DNA from: Schumannella soli
GTDB taxonomy: Bacteria; Actinomycetota; Actinomycetes; Actinomycetales; Microbacteriaceae
Direction of reading: 5' to 3'
Assembly: GCF_006517435.1 (NCBI RefSeq)
Contig: NZ_VHQG01000002.1
Coordinates: forward strand, 948,799 to 1,012,798
Length of the DNA: 64,000 nucleotides
This document shows, piece after piece, positions 42,378 through 51,762 of this stretch; position 1 is the stretch's first letter; every line of letters starts with the position of its first letter. The notes under the pieces were generated by a model. It saw only the letters and a program-made list of their open reading frames with translations, did no database searches and had not been told where the DNA came from. The translations under genes and the position numbers were made by a program.

Positions 42378-43892
42378 GTGACCGACAACGCCATCCGCGA
42401 CCCCCAGACCGGCTGCTTCGACGCCGCCGGAGCCGGCGGGACCCTCGACGAGGCCACGCGCCGTCGCAACCGGATCGCCCTCGTCCTGCTGCTCGCCGCC
42501 ACCTTCACCGTCTTCCTCAACGAGACGGCGATGAGCGTCGCGATCCCGGACATCCAGGAGAGCCTCGGCGTCAGCGCCAGCACGGGGCAGTGGCTGACGA
42601 CCGCCTTCGCCCTGACCATGGCCGTCGTGATCCCGATCACCGGCTGGCTGCTGCAGGTGCTCAGCACGCGCACGCTCTACATCGCTGCCATGACGCTGTT
42701 CAGCATCGGCACCCTCATCGCCGCCGTGTCGCCGGTCTTCGGCCTGCTGGTGGTCGGCCGCGTCGTGCAGGCGAGCGGCACCGCCGTGATGATGCCGCTG
42801 ATGATGACCACGATGCTCACGGTCGTCCCGCCGCAGGACCGCGGCCGGATCATGGGGCGCGTCTCGATCGTCATGTCGATGGCTCCGGCCGTCGGCCCGG
42901 CGTTCTCGGGACTGCTGCTCACCGTGCTGCCCTGGGCCGGCCTGTTCTGGGTCATGCTGCCGATCGCGCTGGTCATGCTCGTCGCCGGCATCGCCTGGAT
43001 CCCGAACGTCTCCGAGCAGCGCAAGACCCCGCTCGATGTGCCGTCGGTCATCCTGTCGGCGATCGGATTCAGCGCCCTGGTCTACGGTCTGTCGTCGCTC
43101 GGTGAGTCGGCCGGTGAGGCGACCGCGATCCCGCCCGTGATCCCGATCGTCGTCGGGGTCGTCGGCCTGGTCGCGTTCGTGCTGCGCCAGGTCTCGCTGC
43201 AGAAGCGGGACGCGGCGCTGCTCGACCTGCGCACCTTCCGCTCCTCCCAGTTCACGATGTCGCTGGTCATGCTCGCGGTCGGCATGCTCGCGCTCTTCGG
43301 CACCGTCATCCTGATCCCGCAGTTCGTGCAGAACGCGCTCGGACAGGATGCGAGCGTCGTCGGCCTGCTGCTGCTGCCCGGCGGCCTGCTGATGGGCGCG
43401 CTCGGTCCGATCGTCGGTCGTCTCTACGACAAGGTCGGCCCGCGCGTGCTCGTGGTGCCCGGCTCGATCGTGATCAGCCTCGCGTTCTGGATCATGGCGC
43501 TGACTTTCGGCGACGGCACGCCGCTGTGGGTCGTGCTGGCCTCGCACATCGTGCTCAGCCTCGGGCTCGCGTTCCTGTTCACGCCGCTCTTCACGACCGG
43601 TCTCGGATCCCTGACGCCGAAGCTCTATTCGCACGGCTCGGCGACCGTCGCAACCCTGCAGCAGGTGGCCGCGGCCGCCGGCACGGCGCTGTTCGTGGCC
43701 CTGTTCGCGATCGGGATCCTCAGCACCGGTGCGACCGACCTCAAGCACGCCTCGCCGAGCGAGGTGGCTGGGGGAGTGCATTACGCCTTCCTCTTCGGTG
43801 CCGGAATCTCGATGGTCGTGATCGTGCTCGCGTTCTTCATCCGCAGGCCGGCCGACCAGCCCGGCATGGAGGGCGCGCCCGCACCGCATTGA
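42378..43892 (+). CDS. MFS transporter, DHA2 drug:proton antiporter type
   Basis: A 504-residue membrane protein with about 14 helices. The first helix has NETAMSVAIPDIQESLG, the DHA2 hallmark where a Glu/Asp faces the channel. STGQWLTTAFALTMAVVIPITGWL, the motif-A-like QVLSTRTLYIAAM and the motif-C-like MSMAPAVGPAFSG follow. These exporters usually extrude toxic or cationic compounds; the substrate is not predictable. The GTG start has CCAGGAGA 6 nt upstream. An inverted repeat overlies its probable -10 box, so it is likely repressed until an inducer is present. Confidence 0.9.
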   Translation: MTDNAIRDPQTGCFDAAGAGGTLDEATRRRNRIALVLLLAATFTVFLNETAMSVAIPDIQESLGVSASTGQWLTTAFALTMAVVIPITGWLLQVLSTRTLYIAAMTLFSIGTLIAAVSPVFGLLVVGRVVQASGTAVMMPLMMTTMLTVVPPQDRGRIMGRVSIVMSMAPAVGPAFSGLLLTVLPWAGLFWVMLPIALVMLVAGIAWIPNVSEQRKTPLDVPSVILSAIGFSALVYGLSSLGESAGEATAIPPVIPIVVGVVGLVAFVLRQVSLQKRDAALLDLRTFRSSQFTMSLVMLAVGMLALFGTVILIPQFVQNALGQDASVVGLLLLPGGLLMGALGPIVGRLYDKVGPRVLVVPGSIVISLAFWIMALTFGDGTPLWVVLASHIVLSLGLAFLFTPLFTTGLGSLTPKLYSHGSATVATLQQVAAAAGTALFVALFAIGILSTGATDLKHASPSEVAGGVHYAFLFGAGISMVVIVLAFFIRRPADQPGMEGAPAPH

Positions 43893-43927
43893 GCGCGGCC
43901 CGCGCTGCTGATCACGTTGCGCGGAGA

Positions 43928-43970
43928 AACGACGAAGGCCCCGGGACGGGATCCCGGGGCCTTCGTCGTT
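43928..43970. terminator. bidirectional terminator between the MFS gene and fadB
   Basis: A perfect 19-bp stem (AACGACGAAGGCCCCGGGA and complement) with a 5-nt loop, in the 94-bp gap between convergent genes. Confidence 0.8.
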
Positions 43971-43986
43971 CAGTTCGCGGTGCGGC

Positions 43987-46149
43987 TCACACCACGCCGA
44001 CGATCTTCGGGTGGTGGAAGGTGTCGCCGAAGGCGCGCTCCGAGGCGCCGACCCGGTCGAGGTACGGCGTCACGCCGCCCATCTGGAAGGGGTAGCCGGC
44101 GCCGAGGATCAGGCAGAGGTCGATGTCCTCCGCCGCGGCGACCACATCCGACTCGAGCATGCGGTGGATCTCATCGGCCAGGCCGTCTTCGAACCGCTGA
44201 CGCAGCTGCTCGGCCGTGTACGGCGTCGCATCCTTGGCGCGGTGCTTGTCGACGATCTTCTGGGCGGCCTTGTCGACGCCCTTGACCTTGCCCTTGGAGT
44301 CCTTCTCGTAGATGTGCCCAAGCTCGGCGAGCTCGTGCAGCGCCGTGCTCTCGAAGAAGCGCTCAGGGAACGCGGCGTGGTGCGTGTCGAGCACGTGGGC
44401 GCCGACCTTGAGGCCGACGAGCTCGAGCAGCACGAAGGGGTCCATCGGCAGGCCGAAGGGACGCTGCGCCTCGACGACGGTCTCGAACGACGTGCCCTGC
44501 TCGACCGCGTGCATCGCCTCGCCGAGCACCTTCGCCAGCACGCGATTGACCACGAAGCCGGGAGTGTCGGTCGTGATGACCGCGTTCTTGCGCAGACCCT
44601 TCGCCGTGACCATCGCGGTGCTCAGCGCCTCGTCGGTCGTCGCGGGCGTCTTCACGACCTCGATCAGCGGCATGACCGCGACCGGGTTGAAGAAGTGGAA
44701 GCCGACGAGGCGTTCCGGGTGCTTCAGCTTCGCGCCGATCTGCTCGACCGACAGCGAGGAGGTGTTCGTCGCCAGGATGGCGTCGTCGGCGATGTGCTGC
44801 TCGACTTCGGCGAACACCGACTGCTTCACGCCGAGCTCTTCGAAGACGGCCTCGATGACCCAGTCGCAGTCGGCGAAGTCGGCCTTGTCGACCGTGCCGG
44901 TCACGAGGGCCTTGAGACGGTTCGCCTCGTCCGAGTCGATGCGGCCCTTGCCGAGCAGCGCGTCGATCTCCGAGTGGATGTACTCCACGCCCTTGTCGAC
45001 GCGCGCCTGGTCGAGGTCGGTGATGACGACCGGAACCTGCAGGCGGCGCACGAACAGCAGCGCGAACTGCGAGGCCATGAGCCCGGCCCCGAGCACGCCG
45101 ATCTTGCCGATCTTCTTCGCGAGCTTCGGGTCGGGCGCGCCGGCCGGCTTCTTCGCGCGCTTCTGCACGAGGTTGAAGGCGTAGATGGACGCGCGGAACT
45201 GGTCGCCCGAGATGAGGTCGGCGAGGGCCTCGTCCTCCGCTGCGAAGCCGGTGGCCTTGTCGGTGTTCTTCGCCGCCTTGAGCAGCTCGAGAGCCTTGTA
45301 CGGGCTCTTCGGAACCCGGCCGATGCGCGAGGCGAGCGTCTTCTCGGCGATGCCGATCGCGACATCCCACTTGACCGCGCGCTCGAGCTTGCCCGGCGCG
45401 TTCTTCCGCTTGATCACCGTCTTCCCGGTGATGACGCCGTCCGCGAAGCGCAGCGACTCCTCGAGGAAGTTTGCGGGCCCGAAGATCGCATCCGCCATGC
45501 CGAGGTCGAAGGCCTGCTGGGCCTTGAGCATCCGGTTGTTCTTGAGCGGGTTCGAGATGATCACCTCGAGGGCGTTCTCGATGCCGATCAGGTTCGGCAG
45601 CAGCCAGGCGCCGCCCCAGCCCGGGATGATGCCGAGGAACACCTCGGGCAGCGCGAGCGCCGGAACCGAGCTGTCGATCGTGCGGTAGTCGGAGTTGAGG
45701 CCGATCTCCACGCCGCCGCCGAGGGCGAGGCCGTTGATGAACGTGAACGACGGCACGCCCAGCGTCGACAGCTTGCCGAGGGCGAGGTGTCCGAGCTGCG
45801 CCATGAGCAGTCCGGTCTCGCGGTCGGGGATCTCGCCGACCTTCGAGAGGTCGGCGCCCGCGGCGAGGATGAACGGCTTGCCGGTCACGGCGACGCCGTG
45901 GATCTCGCCGGCGGCGGCACGGGCGCGCAGCTCGTCGAGCGTGCGCGAGAGCTCGAGCAGGGTCGCCGGGCCGAGCGTGGACGGGCGGGTGTGGTCGCGC
46001 CCGTTGTCGAGCGTGAGCAGAGCCAGCACGCTGCCGCTCGGCAGGGTGATGTCGCGCACGTAGGAGTGCGTGACCACCTCGTCGGGGTCGAGCGCGGCGA
46101 GCTTGTCGAAACGGCTGAGGTCGGTGGATGCGGTGGTCACGTCGGTCAC
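43987..46149 (-). CDS. fadB: bifunctional enoyl-CoA hydratase/3-hydroxyacyl-CoA dehydrogenase
   Basis: A 720-residue alpha subunit of the fatty-acid oxidation complex. The N-terminal crotonase domain has FILAAGADLSKVG (CoA oxyanion hole), LGGGVEIGLNSDYR and PEVFLGIIPGWGG with the two catalytic Glu positions. The NAD-binding domain starts at IGVLGAGLMASQFALLF (about 375). Catalytic His lies in VGFHFFNPVAVMPLIE. Two C-terminal helical domains follow. The GTG at 46147-46149 overlaps the fadA stop, so fadA and fadB are coupled. Together they run the last three steps of beta-oxidation. Confidence 0.95.
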   Translation of the reverse strand: MTDVTTASTDLSRFDKLAALDPDEVVTHSYVRDITLPSGSVLALLTLDNGRDHTRPSTLGPATLLELSRTLDELRARAAAGEIHGVAVTGKPFILAAGADLSKVGEIPDRETGLLMAQLGHLALGKLSTLGVPSFTFINGLALGGGVEIGLNSDYRTIDSSVPALALPEVFLGIIPGWGGAWLLPNLIGIENALEVIISNPLKNNRMLKAQQAFDLGMADAIFGPANFLEESLRFADGVITGKTVIKRKNAPGKLERAVKWDVAIGIAEKTLASRIGRVPKSPYKALELLKAAKNTDKATGFAAEDEALADLISGDQFRASIYAFNLVQKRAKKPAGAPDPKLAKKIGKIGVLGAGLMASQFALLFVRRLQVPVVITDLDQARVDKGVEYIHSEIDALLGKGRIDSDEANRLKALVTGTVDKADFADCDWVIEAVFEELGVKQSVFAEVEQHIADDAILATNTSSLSVEQIGAKLKHPERLVGFHFFNPVAVMPLIEVVKTPATTDEALSTAMVTAKGLRKNAVITTDTPGFVVNRVLAKVLGEAMHAVEQGTSFETVVEAQRPFGLPMDPFVLLELVGLKVGAHVLDTHHAAFPERFFESTALHELAELGHIYEKDSKGKVKGVDKAAQKIVDKHRAKDATPYTAEQLRQRFEDGLADEIHRMLESDVVAAAEDIDLCLILGAGYPFQMGGVTPYLDRVGASERAFGDTFHHPKIVGVV

Positions 46150-47348
46150 TTCTTCTTCTTTCCGTCGAAGTGCGGGTTCTCCCAGATGACCGAGCCGCCC
46201 TGGCCGAGGCCGACGCACATCGCGGTCAGGCCGTAGCGCACGTCGGGGCGTTCGGCGAACTGCGCCGCGAGCTGGATCATGAGGCGCACGCCCGAGGAGG
46301 CGAGCGGGTGGCCGATGGCGATCGCGCCGCCCCACGGGTTGACGCGCGGGTCTTCGTCGTCGATGCCGAAGTGGTCGAGCAGCGACAGCACCTGCACGCT
46401 GAACGCCTCGTTGAGCTCGAAGAGCCCGATGTCGTCGATCGTCAGGCCGGCCTTCTTCAGCGCCTTCTCGGTCGACGGGATCGGTCCGATGCCCATGACC
46501 TCGGGGGCGACGCCGGCGAAGCCGAAGCTGACCATGCGCATCTTGCTCGAGAGGCCGAGCTCCTTCGCGGCGTCGGCGCTCGCGAGCAGCGAGACCGTCG
46601 CGCCGTCGGTGAGCGGCGAGGAGTTGCCGGCCGTGACGCGGCCGTGCGGGCGGAACGGCGTCTTCAGGCTCGCGAGACCCTCCATCGTGGTCTCGGGGCG
46701 CATGCCCTCGTCGCGGGTCGCGAGTCCCCAGCCCTCAGCGCTGCGGATCGCGACCGGCACGAGGTCGGGCTGGATCTTGCCGGCCTCGTAGGCGGCGGCG
46801 ACCTTCTGCTGGCTGCGCATGCCGTAGCGGTCGGCCCGCTCCTTCGTGAGCGCGGGGAAGCGGTCGTGCAGGCGCTCGGCCGTGTTGCCCATGTTGAGCG
46901 CGTCGGGGCTGACCAGCTTCTCGGCGAGGAAGCGCGGGTTCGGGTCGGCGTCGAAGCCCATCGGGTGGCGGCCCATGTGCTCGACGCCGCCCGCGATGGC
47001 GACGTCGTAGGCCCCGAAGGCGATGCCGCCGGCGACGGCGGTGGCGGCGGTCATGGCGCCGGCGCACATCCGGTCGATCGCATAGCCGGGAACCGACAGC
47101 GGGAGTCCGGCGAGGATCGCGGCGGTGCGGCCGAGGGTGAGCCCCTGGTCGCCGGTCTGCGTGGTCGCGGCGATCGCCACGTCATCCACGCGGTCCTTCG
47201 GCAGCGAGGGGTTGCGCTCGAGCAGACCGATCATCGCCTTCACGATGAGGTCGTCAGCACGGGTGCCCCAGTACTGCCCCTTCTCTCCAGCGCGTCCGAA
47301 CGGGGTGCGAACCCCATCGACGAACACGACATCGTTTCTCTCGGCCAC
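46146..47348 (-). CDS. fadA: acetyl-CoA acyltransferase (3-ketoacyl-CoA thiolase)
   Basis: A 400-residue thiolase, the beta subunit partner of FadB. The acylated nucleophile is Cys95 in DRMCAGAMTA. The C-terminal catalytic motifs are NPWGGAIAIGHPLASSG (His) and CVGLGQGGS (Cys). It cleaves 3-ketoacyl-CoA with CoA to release acetyl-CoA. The GTG start has GAGGAGAGG upstream. A short lysine tail (DGKKKK) ends the protein. It is first in the fadA-fadB operon. Confidence 0.96.
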   Translation of the reverse strand: MAERNDVVFVDGVRTPFGRAGEKGQYWGTRADDLIVKAMIGLLERNPSLPKDRVDDVAIAATTQTGDQGLTLGRTAAILAGLPLSVPGYAIDRMCAGAMTAATAVAGGIAFGAYDVAIAGGVEHMGRHPMGFDADPNPRFLAEKLVSPDALNMGNTAERLHDRFPALTKERADRYGMRSQQKVAAAYEAGKIQPDLVPVAIRSAEGWGLATRDEGMRPETTMEGLASLKTPFRPHGRVTAGNSSPLTDGATVSLLASADAAKELGLSSKMRMVSFGFAGVAPEVMGIGPIPSTEKALKKAGLTIDDIGLFELNEAFSVQVLSLLDHFGIDDEDPRVNPWGGAIAIGHPLASSGVRLMIQLAAQFAERPDVRYGLTAMCVGLGQGGSVIWENPHFDGKKKK

Positions 47349-47428
47349 AGTGCCTCTCCTCGGGTAGATCCAGGGACGAGAGCAAGCCTAGGAATCGAGC
47401 CTGGGAGGCAGGAATCCTTTGACGGAGG

Positions 47429-48664
47429 CTACGAAGCGGCGTCGGGCGCCTCGGCGCCGTCCTGTCGGGCTTCCACAAAGGCATCCGCGATCACCTGTGC
47501 GGTTGCGTCAATCTGCCACGGGCGAGCGCCGAGCTCGGCGAGGGCGGCGGCGATCGTGTCACGATCGGCGCTCTCAGGCGGAGTCCAGGCGAGACGGCGC
47601 AGCAGCTCGGGGGTCAGCAGGTTCTCGACCGGGATGCTGACGTGCTCCGAGATCACGGTGATGCCGGCACGCGCCTTCTTCAGGCGGCGGTCGGCCTCGG
47701 GGTCGCGGTCGGGCCAGATGCGCGGCGGAGGCGGCCCGGCATCGCCGGGCGCGCGCAGCGACGGGATCTCGGTCGCGGCGAGACCCGCCTCGATCGCGGC
47801 GAACCAGCGATCGAGCTGGCTGCGGCTCGCCCGACCCACGAACTCCTTGATGCCGGCGAGGTCGCGCTTGGTCGGCGGCAGCGCCTTCGCGGCGGCGACG
47901 AGCGAGCCGTCGGGCACGAGTCGACCCGGAGCGGTGTCGACCTCCTGCGCGTAGGCGTCGCGCGCCTCCCAGAGCGACTTCGCGACGGCGAGCGAGCGCG
48001 GGGAGCGGATCGAGTGGATGCCCGAGAGACGGCGCCACGGATCGGTGCGCACGGGCGGCTCCTTGGCGAGGGTCGCCTGGAACTCCTGCTCGGCGTACTC
48101 GAGCTTGCCGCCCGACTCGAGCAGATCGGCGACCGCGTCGCGCAGGTCGGGCAGCAGCTCGACGTCGAGGGCGGCGTAGACGAGCCAGCTCTGCGGCAGC
48201 GGCCGCGTCGACCAGTCGGCGGCCGAGTGCTCCTTCGCGAGATGGATGCCGAGCAGCTGCTCGACGACCGTGCCGAGTCCGACGCGGGGGAGTCCGGCGA
48301 GACGCGCGCCGAGCTCCGTGTCGAAGATGCGCGCCGGATCGAGACCGACCTCGCGCAGGCAGGCGAGATCTTGGCTGGCGGCGTGGAGGACCCACTCCTC
48401 CTCGCCGATCGCAGCCTGCAGCTCGGAGAAGTCGCCGATCGCGGGCGGGTCGAAGAGGTAGACGCCGGCGCCGCGACGGAAGACCTGGATGAGGTAGGCG
48501 CGCTGGGAGTAGCGGAAGCCGGAGGCGCGCTCGGCGTCGATCGCGACCGGCCCCTCGCCGGCGGCGATCTCGGCGACGGCGGCGCGGTAGCCCTCGACCG
48601 TGTCGATGACGATCAGCGGCGCGTGGTCTTCGGGGCGGGCGCCCGGTGCGGCGGTGTCAGTCAC
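47429..48664 (-). CDS. RNase D-like 3'-5' exonuclease with HRDC domain
   Basis: A 411-residue DEDD-family exoribonuclease. Exo I is VAIDAERASGFRYSQRAYL (Asp and Glu ligands). Exo II is LHAASQDLACLREVG (Asp), and Exo III is YAALDVELLPDL (Tyr and Asp). An HRDC nucleic-acid-binding domain follows at about 215-290 (AWEARDAYAQEVD-type region), then a C-terminal helical domain. The family trims tRNA and other stable RNA 3' ends. The GTG start lies inside the end of the DUF3000 gene (8-bp overlap), an arrangement conserved in actinobacteria just upstream of dxs or fad genes. Confidence 0.9.
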   Translation of the reverse strand: MTDTAAPGARPEDHAPLIVIDTVEGYRAAVAEIAAGEGPVAIDAERASGFRYSQRAYLIQVFRRGAGVYLFDPPAIGDFSELQAAIGEEEWVLHAASQDLACLREVGLDPARIFDTELGARLAGLPRVGLGTVVEQLLGIHLAKEHSAADWSTRPLPQSWLVYAALDVELLPDLRDAVADLLESGGKLEYAEQEFQATLAKEPPVRTDPWRRLSGIHSIRSPRSLAVAKSLWEARDAYAQEVDTAPGRLVPDGSLVAAAKALPPTKRDLAGIKEFVGRASRSQLDRWFAAIEAGLAATEIPSLRAPGDAGPPPPRIWPDRDPEADRRLKKARAGITVISEHVSIPVENLLTPELLRRLAWTPPESADRDTIAAALAELGARPWQIDATAQVIADAFVEARQDGAEAPDAAS

Positions 48665-49265
48665 GTGCCGCCCGGGTCGTTCTCAGCATGGTCACGCCTT
48701 CGAGAGTAGGGGGAAGCCCGGCCAGCATGCACAGCAGCTCGGCCCAGGCCTCGACCTGGGCGCCCACGCGGTCGTCGAGCGGCGACCAGGAGGCGCGCAG
48801 TTCGAGCTCGGCGCCGTCGCCCTGATCGGCGAGCTCTCCGTAGCCGGTGGAGAGCGTCTTGCTGGCCGTTCCGGACGCGGCGGCGTAGTCCGCTCCGCGC
48901 GCCGCCAGCGCATCCGTGAGCCAGGCCCAGGCGACGTCGGCGACGAAGGGATCGAGTCCGATGTCGGTCTCGAGCGGGGCCTGCGCGTAGCAGATGACGC
49001 GGAACGGGCCGCCCCACGCCTCGGGCTCCTCGGGGTCGTGCAGCAGCACGAAACGGCCGGTGCCGAGGATCGAGTCGATGCCGTGCCGGGTCGGGCGCAC
49101 GTCCGCCGCGAGCGCGAAGGCGCTGGGCGCGAGTCCCTTCGGGGCCGGGATCTCGGTGATCACGACCTCCTCGCGCGGCGCGGCGGCGCGGATCGCGGCG
49201 ACCGCGGCCTCGAACTCGGCGGGGGCGTCCGTGGGGCTCCCGGGCGGCGTCGAGGTATCGGTCAC
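48657..49265 (-). CDS. DUF3000 family protein
   Basis: A 202-residue soluble protein of unknown function. The conserved sequence starts at FEAAVAAIRAAAPREEVVITEIPAPKGLAP and includes GRFVLLHDPEEPEAWGGPFRVICYAQAPLE and a late WAELLCMLAGLPP. The family is restricted to actinobacteria and usually precedes the RNase D gene. The GTG start at 49263-49265 has TAATCT 6 nt upstream, consistent with a leaderless DUF3000-RNase D mRNA. Confidence 0.9.
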   Translation of the reverse strand: MTDTSTPPGSPTDAPAEFEAAVAAIRAAAPREEVVITEIPAPKGLAPSAFALAADVRPTRHGIDSILGTGRFVLLHDPEEPEAWGGPFRVICYAQAPLETDIGLDPFVADVAWAWLTDALAARGADYAAASGTASKTLSTGYGELADQGDGAELELRASWSPLDDRVGAQVEAWAELLCMLAGLPPTLEGVTMLRTTRAARD

Positions 49266-49271
49266 CCCTGC

Positions 49272-49277
49272 AGATTA
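49272..49277 (-). promoter_or_regulatory. leaderless -10 box of the DUF3000 gene
   Basis: TAATCT on the minus strand, 6 nt before the GTG. Confidence 0.6.
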
Positions 49278-49363
49278 GGGTTCAGACACGAGCGTGCCGC
49301 CGCGGCACGCCGACCTGTCAGGTGCGCCGTGTTACACGACGCATCCGTTCGCTCGGAGGTGGC

Positions 49364-50572
49364 ATGGCATCCGGTCAGCAGCGTCGTGCGGGATCGCGCG
49401 CCCGTCGCGGTCTCGCGGTCGGGGGAGCCGTCGCGGTCGGCGTCGTCGCCGGAGCCGCGCTGCTCGGCGCGGGGGTCGCCGGCCTCGGTGCGCTCGTCGC
49501 GCGCACGGTGGTGACGCCGCCGAAGAGGAAGCCGGATGACGTGCGCATCATCGGCGTCGACGAGGACGCCGGCGAGATCGCACTGTCGCGCGATCACGAG
49601 ACCGAGGTCGACGGACGCTACGGGCTCTGGTTCTCGGGCGACACCGGCTATGTGCGCCTCGGCGACGTGGTGTCGCTCGGCGACGACCAGGTCATCCGCC
49701 GCATCGAGCGCGTCGTGTTCGGCGATCTGTCCGCGGCGACCGCGGGACGCTGGAGCGGCTGGTACTACCTCACGCCCCGCGACCTGGGTCACGAGTACCG
49801 CGACGTCGCGATCGACACCGAGCTCGGGCCGGCTCCCGCGTGGCTGATCCCCGCCGAAGGCGACGACGCCCGGGGCGGCCGCTGGGCGGTGCTCGTGCAC
49901 GGGCGCGCGGTGAAACGCGCGGAGACCCTGCGCGCCGTCGACACCTTCCACGACGCCGGCTACACGGTGCTCGCGATCTCGTACCGCAACGACGGCGACG
50001 CCCCGGCGAGCGTCGACGGCCGCTATGCGCTCGGCGACCGGGAATGGGCCGATGTGGATGCGGCGCTCGGCTACGCGGTCGCGAGCGGCGCCCGCGACGT
50101 GGTGCTCATGGGCTGGTCGATGGGCGGCGCCACGGTGCTGCAGACGATCACCCGCTCGCCGCGCGCCGACGTCGTGCGCGGCGTCGTGCTCGAATCGCCG
50201 GTCGTCGACTGGACCGACACGATCGACCACCAGGTGGTGACCGTGCGCGGAATGCCGGGTGCCTTCAGCCGACTGGTCGAGCGCATCCTCGGCTCCCGCG
50301 GCTCGCGACGGCTGACCGGACTCGAACAGCCCGTCGACCTGGCCCGACTCAACTTCGTCGACCGCGCCGCCGAGCTGCGGCTGCCCATGCTCGTGCTGCA
50401 CAGCGATGACGACCAGTTCGTGCCCTCGCGCGCCTCCCGCGCTCTGGCAGTGGCCCGACCCGACATCGTGCGCTACGAGCCCTTCGACACCGCCCAGCAC
50501 ACCCGGCTCTGGAACTACGCGCCCGTGCGCTGGACCAGCGCCCTGAAGGAGTTCCTCAGCTCGCTCGGGTGA
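49364..50572 (+). CDS. membrane-anchored alpha/beta hydrolase
   Basis: A 402-residue protein. A basic N-terminus (RRAGSRARRG) and one hydrophobic helix (about 16-45) form an uncleaved anchor, so the hydrolase is probably outside the membrane. The hydrolase domain has VLVHGRA (oxyanion region), the nucleophile Ser252 in GWSMGGAT, Asp in LHSDDDQFVPS and His in AQHTRLWN. The substrate is unknown. ATG 49364 is chosen because TCGGAGG lies 6 nt upstream. It converges with the reductase gene with a 17-bp overlap. Confidence 0.85.
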   Translation: MASGQQRRAGSRARRGLAVGGAVAVGVVAGAALLGAGVAGLGALVARTVVTPPKRKPDDVRIIGVDEDAGEIALSRDHETEVDGRYGLWFSGDTGYVRLGDVVSLGDDQVIRRIERVVFGDLSAATAGRWSGWYYLTPRDLGHEYRDVAIDTELGPAPAWLIPAEGDDARGGRWAVLVHGRAVKRAETLRAVDTFHDAGYTVLAISYRNDGDAPASVDGRYALGDREWADVDAALGYAVASGARDVVLMGWSMGGATVLQTITRSPRADVVRGVVLESPVVDWTDTIDHQVVTVRGMPGAFSRLVERILGSRGSRRLTGLEQPVDLARLNFVDRAAELRLPMLVLHSDDDQFVPSRASRALAVARPDIVRYEPFDTAQHTRLWNYAPVRWTSALKEFLSSLG

Positions 50573-51281
50573 GCCAGCGCGCGTAGAGGCCGCCGATCTG
50601 GTCGACGAGCAGTCCGGCGAGCTCAAGCGGCTGCGCGGCTCCCGTGTCGGAGCCGAACACCGAGTGCCCGGTCGCGGCGATGCGCGGGCTCGTGCTGAGG
50701 CAGATCTCGTCGACGCGGCCAGTCGCGAGCACCTGTCCCGCCAGCGCCGGTCCGCCCTCGCAGACGATCGAGGTCGCGCCGTGGGCGTGCAGGGCGTCGA
50801 GGATCGACTCGGCCGTGGGCCGGCCGTCGTCGCCGCGCGGCACGGGCAGGAACACGACCTCCGCGGCGGTCATCGTCGCCCGCGCTCGCTCCTCCGCCTC
50901 GGCCGGGCCGAGCACGAGAACCGAGGTGGTGTCGCCCTCGCGCGGCGGATGTGCTCCGCTCAGATCGCCGCTGACGGTCGCGACCGCGAGATGCGCGCGC
51001 CGGGGGAGCAGGTAGCCCTCGGCCCGCAGCGTCTGCGCGCCGATGAGCACGACATCCGCCTGCGACCGGATCACGCCGAGGATGCGCCGGTCGGCCGGGT
51101 TGCTCAGCGTGTCGGAGGTGCCGTCGGAGCCGGTCGCCGATCCGTCGACGCTCGCGATCAGGTTGATGCGGGTCCAGTCGGCGCGCGGCGGCGCGTACAG
51201 CGCCGCGATGCGGTCGCGGGCGTCGTCGGCGTCGTGCTCGAAAGGCTCGCCGACACCGGGGTGGACGCTGCGCAGGATCAC
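50556..51281 (-). CDS. pyrimidine reductase family protein (RibD C-terminal-like)
   Basis: A 241-residue protein with the dihydrofolate-reductase-like RibD C-terminal fold: WTRINLIASVDGSATG, RSQADVVLIGAQTLRAEGY (NADPH site) and SIVCEGGPALAGQVLATGRVDEICLS. In riboflavin synthesis this domain reduces a pyrimidine intermediate. Here there is no deaminase domain and no riboflavin genes nearby, so the reaction is not certain. It is the last gene of a three-gene operon after the sulfurtransferase and sufE. Confidence 0.87.
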   Translation of the reverse strand: MILRSVHPGVGEPFEHDADDARDRIAALYAPPRADWTRINLIASVDGSATGSDGTSDTLSNPADRRILGVIRSQADVVLIGAQTLRAEGYLLPRRAHLAVATVSGDLSGAHPPREGDTTSVLVLGPAEAEERARATMTAAEVVFLPVPRGDDGRPTAESILDALHAHGATSIVCEGGPALAGQVLATGRVDEICLSTSPRIAATGHSVFGSDTGAAQPLELAGLLVDQIGGLYARWLTRAS

Positions 51282-51306
51282 GGTGCGGTGCTCTCGTCCG
51301 ACGCGA

Positions 51307-51750
51307 TCAGGAGTCGGCGATCGCGGCGCGCACCTGGCGCTTCGCGCGGCCGATCATGCCGACCATGCCCCGCAGACGCAGCGGACTGACCGCCTCGGTC
51401 AGTCCGAGCTCGAAGGGGAAGTCGTCGGGCACCGCGAAGAAGTCGTCGACCGTCAGCCCGTCCAGCCCCTGGGCGAGGATCGAGGCGAAGCCGCGCGTCG
51501 TCGGCGCCTCCTGCGGAGCCGTCGCGTGCAGGTGCACGTGACCCGCCTCATCCACCTCGGTGATGATGAAGACGGGGGACTGGCACTCCTCGACCCGCTC
51601 GAGCAGCTCGGGGTGATCGGCGAGCCGCTCCGGCAGGGCCGGCAGGTCGCGCGAGAACTCCAGCAGCAGCTGGAGTCGCTCCTGCTTCGTGATCGCGAGG
51701 AAGTCGTCGCGGATCTCGGCCAGGGCCGGGGGCAGCTCGGTAGCGCTCAT
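51307..51750 (-). CDS. sufE: SufE-family sulfur acceptor
   Basis: A 147-residue protein. Cys56 in VEECQSPVF is the persulfide-accepting residue. LPALPERLADHPELLERV precedes it and PTTRGFASILAQGLDGL follows, both typical of SufE. SufE proteins pass sulfur from a cysteine desulfurase to iron-sulfur assembly. The gene lies 12 bp after a two-domain sulfurtransferase, which could be its sulfur source. The ATG is at 51748-51750. Confidence 0.92.
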   Translation of the reverse strand: MSATELPPALAEIRDDFLAITKQERLQLLLEFSRDLPALPERLADHPELLERVEECQSPVFIITEVDEAGHVHLHATAPQEAPTTRGFASILAQGLDGLTVDDFFAVPDDFPFELGLTEAVSPLRLRGMVGMIGRAKRQVRAAIADS

Positions 51751-51762
51751 CGAGCGCCGACT